Notes: generated by a model from the letters alone, not told the origin. A stretch of 64,000 nucleotides of DNA from Lineus longissimus (GCF_910592395.1 NC_088314.1:9116001-9180000); one strand, 5' to 3'; shown: positions 10,767-22,831, counted from the first letter of the stretch. Program-made: numbers and translations.

Positions 10767-12231
10767 TTTAATTCATATGCAATTAAATGTCACTTTGATT
10801 AATCTTTAACCTCAGGCATATCACAAAATGTAGTCATCAATATTTATCAAGTCGCAACAAATTAAAAGCTACACGTACCACAAATATGGCTGATGACCAT
10901 GACCCCCTCCACCCGAAGTAACAAAAAGGGATTTTGCGTGGAAATGTTCAAAAATCCCCCCGGGACCAAAAAAGCTAGCTACGACCTTCAACTAGTAGAT
11001 AACACAGGGACAAACTTATGATTACATGAATAATGGAAAGCAAAATGACGTCCCCAATATCTTGACTGGAAAATTTGCCTTCCCTGGGATAACGGATAAT
11101 GCCTGGGCGCCTCTGGTTTACACTAAGCCTGTACAACAACGCTGTACAAGGAACCGAGAGTGCTATTCTGAGATGGCAACCGTATCCTGTCTTATACCGC
11201 CCCAGATTATTAAGAACAGTCGTATTTGCCAAAAATAGAATGAATCCCTTCAACGCAGTGTTCGAGTAATCACAATGACATTACTCATATCATTCCCATC
11301 CTGTTTACTTGTACTAGGGTACTATATATCCTGACTTGATATAATAGATGAGTCTTTCCGTAGTATGCATCATCTCCGTAATTCCTCGTCGGAAGAGGCC
11401 AGAATCAAGAATGTGCCTCAAATTTGGATAGCAACCAGAAACGTTAATTGAAAGAAGTTGACGTCAAGACATGTCATCATCCAGGATGCAATGAGTCCGA
11501 TGTCTTCCATGACATTATGAAACAGTTGGGGAATAGACTCTCCAGGGTGAATATTCAAATAGGCCTAGGAAGGCCATTTGAACTTTGCAGCTACATGCTA
11601 CATGTAAACCAACCTTGCAGTGACTGTGATCCTCCTCTTATAGAGTGTTTAAGGTGTTATTCATTCCATTTATCCAAAAGTAGACTACTGAGGATAGCGT
11701 CTCAACCATGATGCCAGTATTAGGATACTTTTGCGACACTGTTTATATTTTATATATCAAAAGACATGTATCCATTACAGAAAAAAACTGCTACCGCTTT
11801 GTCGCTTTCTTGTGGTCAGTTACCTTAGCCAAGCCAACAGCTTACAGTGAAATTAATTGAATACCTGTGACAGCCGTGTGATGCTTTGAAATATCCTGTG
11901 ATGCTGACAATTATATGTCAGATAAAGTCTCATCCAATACCTACAACAGCTGTTCACCTCTTTGAAAAAAAAGCTGTACTATAATTATAGGCAACAAAAA
12001 GTATCAGAATTACAACTTTTTTAAAATTAATATTCGGCGGTGCTGACAATGAGATATCAGATAGCGTCTAATTGATTTAACCATTTCAGTAAGGAGCCTG
12101 CCATTGCGGGCATCAAGTGTGTCAAGTGCGTGCAAAATATGGGCACTATTTTTACGTTGGTTGTGCAACCTAAAGCATGGCGAAAAATAGCAATTTAAAT
12201 CACTGTGACCTGCAATGTTAATTGCTGCATT
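10767..12231. other. Gene-free stretch after the 33-bp minisatellite
   Basis: Contains a hairpin-like GGGATTTTG...CAAAAATCCCC at 10929-10960 and a weak two-copy block (GTGATGCTGACAATTATATG / GCGGTGCTGACAATGAGATA, ~145 bp apart, 11898 and 12035). No gene recognised. Confidence 0.4.
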
Positions 12232-12385
12232 GTGTGACAAACAGATCATTTGCCTGCAGGCAAAACCGGTAATCACTGGTTTGATAATGATCACAAGTCA
12301 AACGGCAATTCATGCCTGCCTAAGGCACCTGCGATGACTAATGCAAACAAGTGATTTTTGTCGCATGAGATCACGATCACTGGCC
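12232..12385 (+). repeat. Dispersed repeat family D, copy 1
   Basis: It shares GGCAAAACCGGTAATCACTG, GGTTTGAT, GATCAC, GCAAACAAG and TGTCGC blocks with copies at 20400-20570 and 58385-58525. No coding content. Confidence 0.55.
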
Positions 12386-13044
12386 TTTGTAATTTGAATG
12401 GTGGGGCGCTTTACTTACCCCACCTGGTGACAAGATCAGTAATTAATATCTTGCTATAAAATATAAAAATTTAATATTCTAAATTAATGAATTATAAAAC
12501 TTCAAATTTATAAATATGTTCAAGAAGATCTTGCTTTGTGTTCAGAGACCACAAAACTTTTTATTGAGGAGCTTTTTCCAAAGTGGTAAAATATCACTTT
12601 ATTTGTGTTCAAATCTGAAACTGCTTTATAAGACAATTCCTTGGAAAGTTACTCCCGAAATTATCAGACAATGGAAGACACCAATGGACTATTCCATCGG
12701 TGTCCAGTAACGATAATGGGTTTGACAACTCGGCTGACCAGCCACAGACAGAATTACAAAAATCCATTTGAGGAGAGTTGCCCAGTCAATTACTTGGAGG
12801 TATATTGTATGACTGCTGTCTAGACTCTGCTGACACACTCTGCTTATATTACTGAGGCCGCCGGGTCAGGGGAGACAAGCATTTGATTGGTAATTAAACT
12901 TTGAACCGGGCCACTCTCCAATTAAGCAGATCAAAAGACATTCTCTCTCTGCCAACACAGACTACCATTACAGCATGTCATCACAGGTGCTTGAAAATAG
13001 AAGAATTGATAAACCAATTGGTAATTGATCAGACACCAACCTTC

Positions 13045-13195
13045 TTTCACACAATATACAGTGGAACTTAGCTCCCATAGCATAAAGGACACCCTCCCTA
13101 TTAAGGGCATGAGTTTTGGGCCCAAGTTGGTTGTTTCCATTAAATTTGGCCTCTCTAATCAGGACACCTCTCTAGTACTTTTCAGTCCCGTTTCG
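13045..13195 (-). mobile_element. Diverged copy of the pogo-like MITE
   Basis: Blocks GGACACC, TTTTGG, CCCAAGTTGGTTGTTTCCAT, TTTGGCCTCTCTAATCAGG and ACACCTCTCTA match the reverse complement of 44791-44963 in order. The left end TACAGTGGAAC is still recognisable; the right end is lost. Confidence 0.72.
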
Positions 13196-14837
13196 ATTTG
13201 TACCAGAAGATCAAACAGAACACAAAAAGAGCTTTAACTACCACACAGTCACACCTCCTCGGAGCAAATTATTCCTGACCAAATGACACCCACAGAGCAA
13301 AGGAGACAGCCATTTACAGCACACAGAGTCAACTAAACTGAAAACAGATAAAAACTGACCAAACAGCAATCATGTTGACTCTCTGTCACTTTGTGATGCC
13401 ACATATGTGTGGTAATGTTACGTTACACTCACATTCTACAGGCTTAATGAGGAGTCAAGGGCCATCATGATACTGACCTTTCCAGTTATAACTGACACCA
13501 AGCCCCACCCAAACCCACTACAGTAATGAGCAATGGTAGTTAGTCCTCTTACCATTACACCGGACTGAATGAAACCCACAATATGCTGGCTTTTATGTCT
13601 AATGATGACACCATTGATTGATATCGTATATGGGCAACAATATCTCAGTACACAGTCCTCAAATCTTCTAACAGATGGGAATATGTCCCCAAACCCAATT
13701 TCAACTCATTATCAGTCATCAAACCCCGTGACAGCTTGGTAAAGTAGTGTCAACCTCCTAGAATGGAACCCTAGGATATGCAGGATGTCAAAGACAAAAT
13801 ATCGCAACGTCCCAGAAATTTCATTAAATATCCTCTGAAAAACCTGCGAGGCACAAGCGAACTGTAAAACCAACAGGAAGGATGTAGGTAAATGCATTAA
13901 ATGTACCGTGGAAACAACCTGAGGTTTTGTAGCAAAACAAGGAGGTTCAAAGTTTTCCAGGGAGGGTGGGCGTCTCTGTAGGTATTTGTCAGCAAACCCA
14001 CTAACAGCTGGTTATTAGTCCTCTAACTCTTACACCAATGACTCCTACAACACGTGGGCTGGAAAATCTTTGACATAAAGATCGTTAATTTGATCGGTGA
14101 AGCATGCTACCGCTTTCCTTTACGGATCGAAGGTGTGGATTACAGCGCAAAGATGACAGCACCGACACAACTCACATAACAGCGCCTTAAAAGGAAAGGG
14201 ATTTCCCTGATGCGATATTGAGAGGAAAGGCTTCCCCGATATCCTGTTGAAAATACCTGCGCACGGATAAGGACAAATATAGACGCGTCTTTGCATCTAT
14301 TTATATCCGACAGCAAGAATAGCGCTGTATTACAGTTATATCTGATCTCCTTTTTAAGGATGCGGCACACAATGACTAAGATCGCGTCATCGATATCACG
14401 TTACATCTGCCGTTACATCGTTGCAGGAGGATAATGGGATTCTGAAGAACAACGATAATGGTTACGTATTTTCTAAATGTTTGAAGGAATCGTGAAATAG
14501 CATTTGAAGATCTAAGATTGGTTTGTGAAAAGGAAGCAAATTTAACCCTGCCAGACCAGCAACGATAATCTCACTGAACTTTATAAAATGCCTTAATATT
14601 ACAACATCACATGTTTAATACATGTCATTGTCAGAAATAGCTATAAAATCAAGATTGGACATTACTTAGGAAGAGACTAACCTCCTTTTAACAACTTTAA
14701 GTCCTTGAAGAGCGGGACCTTTCAGTTTTGCCAACATCTCTCAAGGCTCCTGTTGGCAGTTGCTTCAAGTAGCCACAAGTATAAAGTTGATCTTGATGTA
14801 CATGTACTACTCTTCTCCTCGATCTTTACCTATGCCT
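13196..14837. other. Gene-free stretch
   Basis: No supported feature. Short minus frames at 13712-13897 and 14140-14370 have no start context or domain. Confidence 0.4.
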
Positions 14838-15235
14838 ATGCTCAAGGCGTTTGATAGCGCGCTTGACTGCTGATCAACAATCAGTCATGTTGCGCGGGTT
14901 CGATCCCCTGTCTGGACCAATTCATTCACAAGTGCTGCTCAACTCATTGATAACATCCTGACACATCAGGCCATTTCACTCAATACACTCATGCGTAAGG
15001 AGGAGTCATGTTGTAGGGCGGCTCTGTTTGCAAGAGGATGGGTTAATAAAGGCTAAGTGGTGCATGATCTGTTTATGGTGCATGCCACCTAAAAGAACCC
15101 TTAGGATCATTCGCAAAGAGTACGTGATTTTCCCTGGTCCTAAGCTTCATCACATTGGCGGCACAACAATAAGACTGCAGTGGCAAGACTGACAACATGA
15201 GGGAAGAAGGGCCAGTGTATCACCATCCTCTGGCA
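14838..15235 (+). mobile_element. tRNA-derived SINE, family A copy 2
   Basis: The head ends in a perfect B box GGGTTCGATCCCC (about 14898-14910), preceded by CAATCAGTCATGTTG as in copy 1. The body includes GGGTTAATAAAGGCTAAG, and the 3' end shares TGCAGTGGCAAGACTG and ACAACATG with 862-965. It is better preserved than copy 1. Confidence 0.78.
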
Positions 15236-15850
15236 TTGTCTGGTGACAACTGATCGCTTTTCCAACCTCTCCATTGATGTGGGTTACAATCCACAGAGCG
15301 GCCTTCCATCAGCGAGAATGTCCTTGGTACCAGTGTTATCGGTGATCTGATTTGAGAAGGACCATGTTTACATCAACGACTCCAATAAGATTATTGATCC
15401 TGAGAGTCTTAGCCCCAATGCAATGATAATATTTGGTCTAGTATGACCTCCACCTGGCATTCAGCAAAACGTATGGATAAACGGTGATGCATCATGCTTA
15501 CAACATCTACCCTCCGAAATATAGCAGCCAGATGGATGTTAGCTTCTTAAAGCATCTAAACCTTGGGGATTTTTCTCCAGTGTGTGCATTGGTTGCATTC
15601 AGTCTTTGGGATACTGCAATATTTAGTGTGTCCTCATCCAAGAGGCACCTGTCAATACCAGCGCCTCTGCACACTACTCATCATCACAACTTTATAGGGC
15701 CTCCATTCAGGAAAGGTGAACAAGGTAAATTGGCTTGAACATTGACAGATCCTCAGAGCAAACTGTTCACATGAGATTGTTCTAGGGGAAGATGGATGAT
15801 GAGATGGGCAAGCTTGGCAAAGAAATGAGGATTCCCCTCTAGGATGCACA

Positions 15851-16215
15851 GGAGGAGCTACATAGCCTTGTGGTTAATACTGCTGGCTCGGAATAAACAT
15901 TGAGGATTACATTTCTGAATGAACCGACATGACTTTCAAGGAAATAAAGTTCCTGGCTCTTTACAGTCCTTCAAATAAGACTTAAAACTGATGTTCCTCG
16001 TATCTGGTGTCTATGCAAGAGCAGGTTAAAGACCCCATCAAGTGAGAAACATGTCGAGTAGCTTGTGTGACTCTACCTGTGACCAAAGAGGGAGTCACTA
16101 GGCCAATGGATCTAATTGGTGCCTAACCATAGTGGCACGCAAATACACTCATCCCGCCTTGAAGGAGGAATACTCCCTGGAGAACCCCTCCAAGTGCAGA
16201 GCGAACGCTGGAGAA
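15851..16215 (+). mobile_element. Dispersed SINE-like element, family C copy 1
   Basis: It shares ordered blocks with 61702-62160: ACTGCTGGCT, TTCCTGGCTCTT, AAGTGAGAAACAT, GTAGCTT, AGTGGCACG, CTTGAAGGA and AATACTCC. The tRNA-like head is eroded compared with the other copy. Confidence 0.72.
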
Positions 16216-16734
16216 AGAAAATCATCTATACTTGATTATGAGCACGATGCTCTTACCACCATGCCACAGATACCCTACAGTCCTGACCCAATCATTTCCA
16301 TTCGAGTTTCCAGCATCTGAAACCTCCAGCAACCTAATACAAGGACAAGATGTGACGTCACGTTGGTGATACTTTGTGTCATGCCTCATTCATTTCTCAT
16401 GTTCTCCATTTCACAAACCTATCAGTTTCTCAGTTACTTTACGATAAAAAGGAAAGATGTGCACTTTGAAGGGTGTGAGCAACCAATTTGCAACACACAG
16501 ATTTAAATGCACACCTGGGGCATCTACGTGAGATGTCAGAGCATCACGTAGGCGATGCAGGTCTCGTCAATTTGCTTGGTTGCTCATTTCAAACTGACAA
16601 TTTCCTATCAATTTCTCATTGCATCATCGCAGACTGCAGACAAAGGTTTATTGACGAGGTTTGGACTGTATTTTAGCTCCACCCGAGAGTGTCTTGGTAA
16701 CTCAACCAAGGTCCTCCGCCTCGGGTTCAATTTC

Positions 16735-17255
16735 TATTCTAAAATACCTCAAACTTAAAAAGATAGGCCACGAAAATAACTAGAATATGTGCGAATTTGG
16801 CAAATTCCATCCATCGCCGGCCCGGCCGGAGCGCCGGTAGCGCCATTGTTTACATTATATTACGGCAACGTTACAGAAAATGAGACATGTACATTTTGTA
16901 CAGCGCGCATAGGAAGTCCGCATCGGCTCGCTCAAGTGATGCTAAAATCCGCGCAAATGGGCTATTTGGAGCGTTTTTCTCGGCAAATATGTGTAGTGCT
17001 CATTAAAAAACTTAGGGTGGTTGATGCTTCATTGACTGATTTGTGTTTGAAGCAGTGTTTTGAGCGCCTCAAACTTCTGAAGTGAGCCGAAATTCCATTG
17101 ACGTGACGTGTGCATGGTTTCCACATTTTAGTGCAACCCGAGGGAACTTTGGTAGAGCATCTTGGTTGCGTGTCCAAAACACTCCGCTCTCAGAACGAGG
17201 CTTATGCATTTTCCATTTAAAAGTTGACTTTACGGTACCAAGGTATTTTAGAATA
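16735..17255. mobile_element. Possible non-autonomous element with 15-bp inverted ends, GC-rich centre
   Basis: TATTCTAAAATACCT (16735-16749) is the exact reverse complement of AGGTATTTTAGAATA (17241-17255). The interior contains a GC-rich stretch (CGGCCCGGCCGGAGCGCCGG at about 16818-16837) and a 98-codon frame without recognisable domain. The flanks share direct TTTTAG...CCCGAG blocks near 16674 and 17125. Confidence 0.4.
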
Positions 17256-17601
17256 GTCTACAATACTATGATATTTTGCCCAAAGAACTCCTGCACACAT
17301 GGACCTGCTGTTAGAAAGCTTGTTAGTTGGTAACAGTATGTTGACATGTTGTTAATTGTACATCGATGTATCATTAGGCAAGCAGACGTGGTTTACACGA
17401 CAGGTGTGAAAATGTCTTGCACCGGATTCAGGTTACAATATCGTACTGAGAATTAAAAAGACATGCATCTTTCTTTTTTTCATTTTTTCAAAAAACCTTT
17501 GGTGCAAATGTTCCAACAACTTCTTTACAACATTCCACAGCCATTTTTAAAAGTGTATAATTCTTTTTGATATACTCTGTCTATTACCAAATCAATACAA
17601 A

Positions 17602-17898
17602 AGTCTTTGGCTTCAACCACCAGTTCCGAGAGACATCAAACAAATCTTCAACTCTGTGAGACGACACATGCACATCATTAGAGTCAGCGAGGACCACCAG
17701 GTGCCAGTGGCAGCAAATTTGAAAGTGATTTCACGAATATACGATCGTTGCATTGATTTTGATATCAAGGTGCATATCAAATATGAAGTATCTGCAATGA
17801 ATCTCTCAACAGCGTTCAACAGAAACTTCCTTGGGGGCCAAAATTTCACCCAAATACCTCCTTGGACCCCAAAGAGAAGAAAAAAAAATCAGCAATAG
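17602..17898 (+). other. Open frame without recognised family (possible exon or gene fragment)
   Basis: About 98 codons are open in one plus frame with protein-like composition, including RDIKQIFNSVRRHMHIIRV and NLKVISRIYDRCIDFDIKVH, ending in a lysine-rich tail before TAG. The internal ATG is at 17668. There is no strong start context or clear splice site, and the opposite strand is also partly open (17613-17849). It could be an exon, a fossil element or chance. Confidence 0.2.
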
Positions 17899-18146
17899 CC
17901 GTATTAGTTTGTTGCAAAAGCTTATGCCCCAAAACCAGAGCTTGCTGAACCAATAGAGAAAACATCTCTCCACCCAAGCTTTATATTATTTTTGGCGTTG
18001 AAAAGTGCGAAAGAACTATGAAAATTGCCTACATTAAGTCAATATTATGCACAAAAAAATAAGCTGTGAATGAAAATTCAAGTAAAGTCACTTGCCCAAG
18101 ATCACAAGGGATGTGAATGTGTCTTGAATTGGACCCACAATGCTTT

Positions 18147-18462
18147 CAAATTTTGCTCGGACACCAAAACGTACAACATGCCACACCCAACTCAATAACC
18201 AGAATCAATGCTCGATATATTAGTAATTAAGGAACTGTACGTCCTGTTAGCTTCCAAATATAAATTCCCCGAAATAATATTCTTGGAAAGACCACAACCA
18301 TCCAAATTTTGCTCGGACACCATAACGTACAACATGCCACACCCAACTCAATAACCAGAATCAATGCTCGATATATTTATAGTTATCAAGGAACCGTACG
18401 TCTTGTTAGCTTCCAAATATAAATTCCCCAAAATAGTATTCTCGGAATGACCACAACCATCC
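18147..18462 (+). repeat. 156-bp tandem duplication, two copies, high identity
   Basis: CAAATTTTGCTCGGACACC starts at 18147 and again at 18303. The copies differ at about ten positions (for example TAGTAATTAAGG / TATAGTTATCAAGG) and both end in GACCACAACCATCC. Confidence 0.92.
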
Positions 18463-19064
18463 CTGTTAACATCACACATTAGCTAAATGACGAACACAAA
18501 GTCATCCTTTTACTACATGCTACATTAGTTGATAAATGAACAACATTGTCGCGCTAAACATGGCAATGCAAAAACACATCAAATCTACATGTAGATCAGA
18601 ATCGAGCGTAAACATTCCGGGATTTTTTATCCTTCGGAATACTACGAAAACTGCACAGCCAATCAAAACAATGTCCAACATCAAAGAATGTGACGCAATC
18701 ACGCCACTCGACCAATCAGAATGGAACAATCTATTAATAGTCATACTACGCTCTCTCGTGACGAAATCTCGATGTTCTATACTCCTCTGATGTCAATAAC
18801 GAGTGGGCATTGATCGTAGAGAGCTTCACGGCGACGGGAGAACCGCGATTCACTCTACGGCAGACGACTAACAAGTCACCACGTGTTGGACGGCGGGTCA
18901 ATATTACTCTAGTGATATGAAGTTAAAAGTAGTGATATAGAGTTACAATTTCAAGGATAAAAATAACAAAAATTGGAAATTGGATTGTTAAACACAACTT
19001 CAAGGATGATATTTGGGATGCTGTCAACAGTTAAAATGGATGTTATCAGGATTAAATCAGATTT

Positions 19065-19700
19065 TAACACATTTGGATAGTTTTTGGTACTGTGAGTAGT
19101 TTCTGGTTGTGATTGTCAAAGTTGTGTTTTACTATAGTAATGTTAGTTTTGTTTTTGTTTTCTTCTAAAAAAGTCACCTATTTAGGTAAAGACAATTTAC
19201 TGGATTCTTCATGAGACAAGTTCTAATTTTTAACACAAGTGGATAGTTTTGTCATTTTGTTTGTGATCTTACATGTTCCAAAATTCTTAAACTATGTGAT
19301 TTGTTTTTGAGAGTCAACTATGTCTTGATTTACAACTCTGACAGAAGTAAATGCAATCTAAGATGTTTGGATAGTTTTATCATAGTGATGGCTAGTTTTT
19401 GTTTTGAAAGATATTTGGCTAGTCTCATTATAGTGATGACCAGTAAATGTTTGGAAAGATATTTGGATAGTTTTATTCTGATGATGAAAAGTTTTTGTTT
19501 GGAAAGATGTTTGGATAGTTCTATTACAGTGATAACTAGTTTTTGTTAGGAAAGATGTTTAATTGATAGTTTTATTCTGGTGATGTCAAGTTGATCAATA
19601 GTTTTACTAAAGTGACTTGTTTTTGTTCGTAAGTAAATTTAATCCAACAAGTTTGGATAGTTTTATTACAGTGATGACAAGTTTATTTGTTTGAATGTTT
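19065..19700 (+). repeat. Degenerate 48-bp tandem array
   Basis: Four clear 48-bp units start near 19369 with TTGGATAGTTTTAT...GTGATG...AGTTTTTGTTTGGAAAGAT; decayed TTGGATAGTTTT units extend to 19069 and 19690. 48 bp equals 16 codons, which explains a repetitive plus frame at 19301-19549. Confidence 0.85.
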
Positions 19701-20199
19701 TAAACCTGTTTCACAACTTATTGGAGATTTCCTTTGAAAAAACTAGTATATTCTTTATGAACTTTGATCTCGTCTTTTCATAAACGGTTTTGGTTCAGTA
19801 CAATCAAAGAAAAAGAGTGGGTGGCAATTTTAGTTGGCATAATGCATTTATCGAAAATAACAAACAGTGGTTTAAAAACCGAATACCAGTTTTGTTTAAT
19901 CTGTATGCACATTTTTTACCATATAAGGTCTTCATAATACTATTGTTAATTCTTAATTTGACTTTTTCTCTAAGTTTCAAATATTCAATTTCAATTTTTT
20001 ATGGCAATATTCTCAAAGCACCAACAGTGCTCAATATTTTCTCAAAGCATAGCAAATTCTCACAGAGCTGGACTAATTTCAATCATTACTGCCTTGTTTC
20101 CCCTTATTTGGTTAATTACACTCGGAATATCAGGTGTCTCTTTGATTATTTAGGAATGCAAAAAGATGATTAAAGAGACTTGATGTCCTTGAGATGGGA

Positions 20200-21160
20200 C
20201 ACAGATAACTATGAGTTTTAAAACAAGAATTTCTTTCATCAGAGAAATACAACACAGTACATGTAGATTTGTTTTTACACTTATCCGTCTTCAAAGACAA
20301 GTTGAAATTGAAACACATGGTTAGGTTGAGAGCAGTATCCGTTTTTCTATAAGCACCCTCGACTGCGAGTTGCAACAATTACCATTGCAATGGGCAATAA
20401 ATGATATCACTTAAGTCTGTAGGTAAAACCGGTAATTGCTAGGCTTGATTTTGCAGTGATCACCAATTCTTGTTGCAGGATAATCACCGCAAACAAGAGA
20501 TATTCATTACATGCAGTTACAATCACACGTCGCAGCGATAAAAATCGCTCATTTGCAGGCAGCTTTAGAATATCACAAAATCAATTACTGAAAAGATATC
20601 ACAAATATTTCCATTATCATTCTTCACTGTTCAAAAACAAACCACATTTTTATGTACAAATTAAAATGCACAGTTGAGAACACACTGTTTTTTGTATTTT
20701 CTCATTTTCTTCAGACAATACAGAGGAATTCAAAATAAGACAGTAAAATGGGTTTTATCCTAGTTCTCTACGACCACAACACAAAGTTCAGAATTAGTTC
20801 TATCACTTCTCATTCAAAGATAAATACTTCTACGCAGATACCCGTTAAATTGAAACACAAAGTTATTAAGATCACACTGTTTTTCTCACTTCTCCTCAGA
20901 CTGCAAAGGTATTGGTTTTAGAATTATGAATTCAAACTTTCCAGGGAAAATTTTACAATACCACAACAGATATTTGAGATTTGCAAACATTTCTATCGTC
21001 CTTTTCTAACGACAATTACATAACTGCTACACCAGTTGATGGACACCCTTTACATTGAAACATTCGGTTGTTGAGAGAATGACAATTCTTCTAATTTTTC
21101 TTTGAACAACTGAGGAATTGCCAATATAAGATTTTTTCTTATTTTAAGACTGTTTTAAGA
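20200..21160 (+). repeat. Degenerate ~190-bp tandem array
   Basis: TTGAAACAC...GTTGAGA..CACACTG anchors lie near 20306, 20660, 20850 and 21053. The first gap is about 165 bp too long because family D copy 2 is inserted. A downstream TCTCA..TTCTTCAGAC block recurs in the units at 20690 and 20880. Confidence 0.6.
20400..20570 (+). repeat. Dispersed repeat family D, copy 2, inserted in a tandem array
   Basis: GTAAAACCGGTAAT, GATCACCAATTCTTG, ATAATCACCGCAAA and CGTCGCAGCG align to the other copies. It separates two units of the ~190-bp array by about 165 bp more than the normal period, so it is an insertion. ATATCAC on both sides (about 20404 and 20570) may be a target duplication. Confidence 0.6.
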
Positions 21161-21734
21161 AGCTGCAACATTGAGCCGAGATCTGAAGTCTTTTTCCATC
21201 ATCCTACTTCAAAGTTAACAGCATTAATTTAAATTCTCCGTCAGGATCTTTGGAATTGTGTTGCATTAAACAGTCTGTCTTGGTGGTCTAGGATTTCAGC
21301 TCTATTATCTTTTGATGTAATCCTCGTTTTCAATGGGCTGTATTTTATTCCTTGTTTGAGCAAAGTTTGTGATTAAAAAGTTGTTTGAGTTTGTTGATGG
21401 TGTGTGTTATAAGGTGCCTCAAATATTTGTCCAACACTCCAACATTGTCAAACGTTATCCTCATATTCTTTTATCAGTTTCATGTCATCATGAGTGTTAA
21501 TCTATATTTACCACGTTAGGTGGTTAATCATGTTAATGCAACAAGTTCTACAACAAACATGTCTCAGATTTGCTTATGCTAGCAAGGGGTCTTTCCAATG
21601 CATTCCAGGTTCTTGGTGTCCCAAATCAAAAGGGTGCACTGTGTTCAGGGCTCTTTGCATCCCGGTTCGGTGTGTCCCTAGTCCCTTGTCCTTAGCAAGT
21701 TAAACAAATGTAAATTCCTCTCCAAAAATTCTGT

Positions 21735-21835
21735 AAAGGTCTTAGTTTTATAGTCCTATGGGTCTTAGTTTTATAGTTGGGTCTTAGTTTTATAGTCCTA
21801 TGGGTCCTAGTTTTATAGTTGGGTCTTATTAGGTC
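21735..21835 (+). repeat. Short tandem repeat, two 42-bp composite units
   Basis: GGTCTTAGTTTTATAGTCCT followed by ATGGGTCTTAGTTTTATAGT is repeated with small changes. The surrounding sequence is unique. Confidence 0.75.
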
Positions 21836-22109
21836 TGAGGTTTATAGACACCCGTTAGTATCAAAGCAATTGATGCATCGAGTCATTACTATGGAGTTCC
21901 CATATGTGAGTTTCTGACTGGAACCGTATTGTCCACATGTTCAGATGGCGAAATCTAGCTAACTGAACTGCGCCAGAATGAGAAGGTACATTTTAGTGGG
22001 CGGTGAAAAACGCTAATCATGCTATAATTGATTTAAGTGGTTTCAAACCTTAGCTTAGGGCTCATGTTTCACATAGCACAAGGTAGATGATGTTGAATAT
22101 GATAAAACC

Positions 22110-22240
22110 ATCCGCAACTAGAGGTTGTGTGGGTTCAATTCGCCACTCAAAGTGGAAATGTAGAGCAGACTTCTAACAGCATAGGCTTCCTCTGGGGTCT
22201 CTTGTTTCTTCCTACTGACATTAGAGTACAAAGTGCCTGA
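22110..22240 (+). mobile_element. Possible SINE fragment
   Basis: GTGGGTTCAATTCG (near 22129) matches a B box at ten of eleven positions. The A-box side is eroded, so only a weak call is possible. Confidence 0.3.
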
Positions 22241-22327
22241 TGTCGATTACAGAGTAAAAGGGTTTAGTACCCTGAGCTTTAGTCAATATGTTACTGAGGA
22301 AAAAGTCGCTATGCCTGTCTTCAAAGT

Positions 22328-22831
22328 ATGCTCGATGATTCTGCCACTCAATTGCAGCAATCCGTGTTCTTTTGTGTTTGCCCTTGTGGGCGTTTGTTGA
22401 GTGCCATACTACAGTCAACACCAATTAGCGTTTGGCCAAGTGACATTGTCTTTCGGAGGAGGAAGGATACCATCACAATAAGCTGCACGTTTTTGTTAAC
22501 AGATAAGAAGCTATTTGCGTCTGACAACGTACATACATTACATGATGATATTTTGTTCAGTTTCTTACATGTACATGTATGCAATCCAATTCTATTCAGT
22601 TTCTTAGAAGTTACTTTAATATTCTCCTTCATTCACATCAACATTTCAAAGACCTTTGATCTCTTCAAGAAATTCAGTTTGAAGGGGGTGGATCCTTTAA
22701 CAATACTCCAGCTGAAGGCGACATTAAAAGTGACAACTTGTATGAAAGGGAAGGTGGGAGACATGAGTGAGATCTTAAAGATTGAAAACATCATCACAAC
22801 TGCTTTGCTTGACAACTCTCTGCAAAGTTAG
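22328..22831 (+). other. Long open frame of uncertain meaning (167 codons)
   Basis: This is the second-longest frame that is not caused by a tandem repeat. The translation is low in complexity in the middle (FLHVHVCNPILFSFLEV), and a short internal direct repeat (TTCAGTTTCTTA near 22556 and 22595) explains part of it. The minus strand is also open over 22348-22632 and 22633-22815. I see no domain, promoter or splice sites. It is probably non-coding or a fossil element. Confidence 0.15.

Noticed and set aside
19301-19549. Protein with 16-aa repeats
   Set aside because: Explained by the 48-bp DNA array. Units decay on both sides without frame preservation.
19790-20173. 127-codon plus frame, rich in F, I, L, N
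   Set aside because: The composition follows the AT-rich DNA; no start context, domain or coding periodicity was visible.
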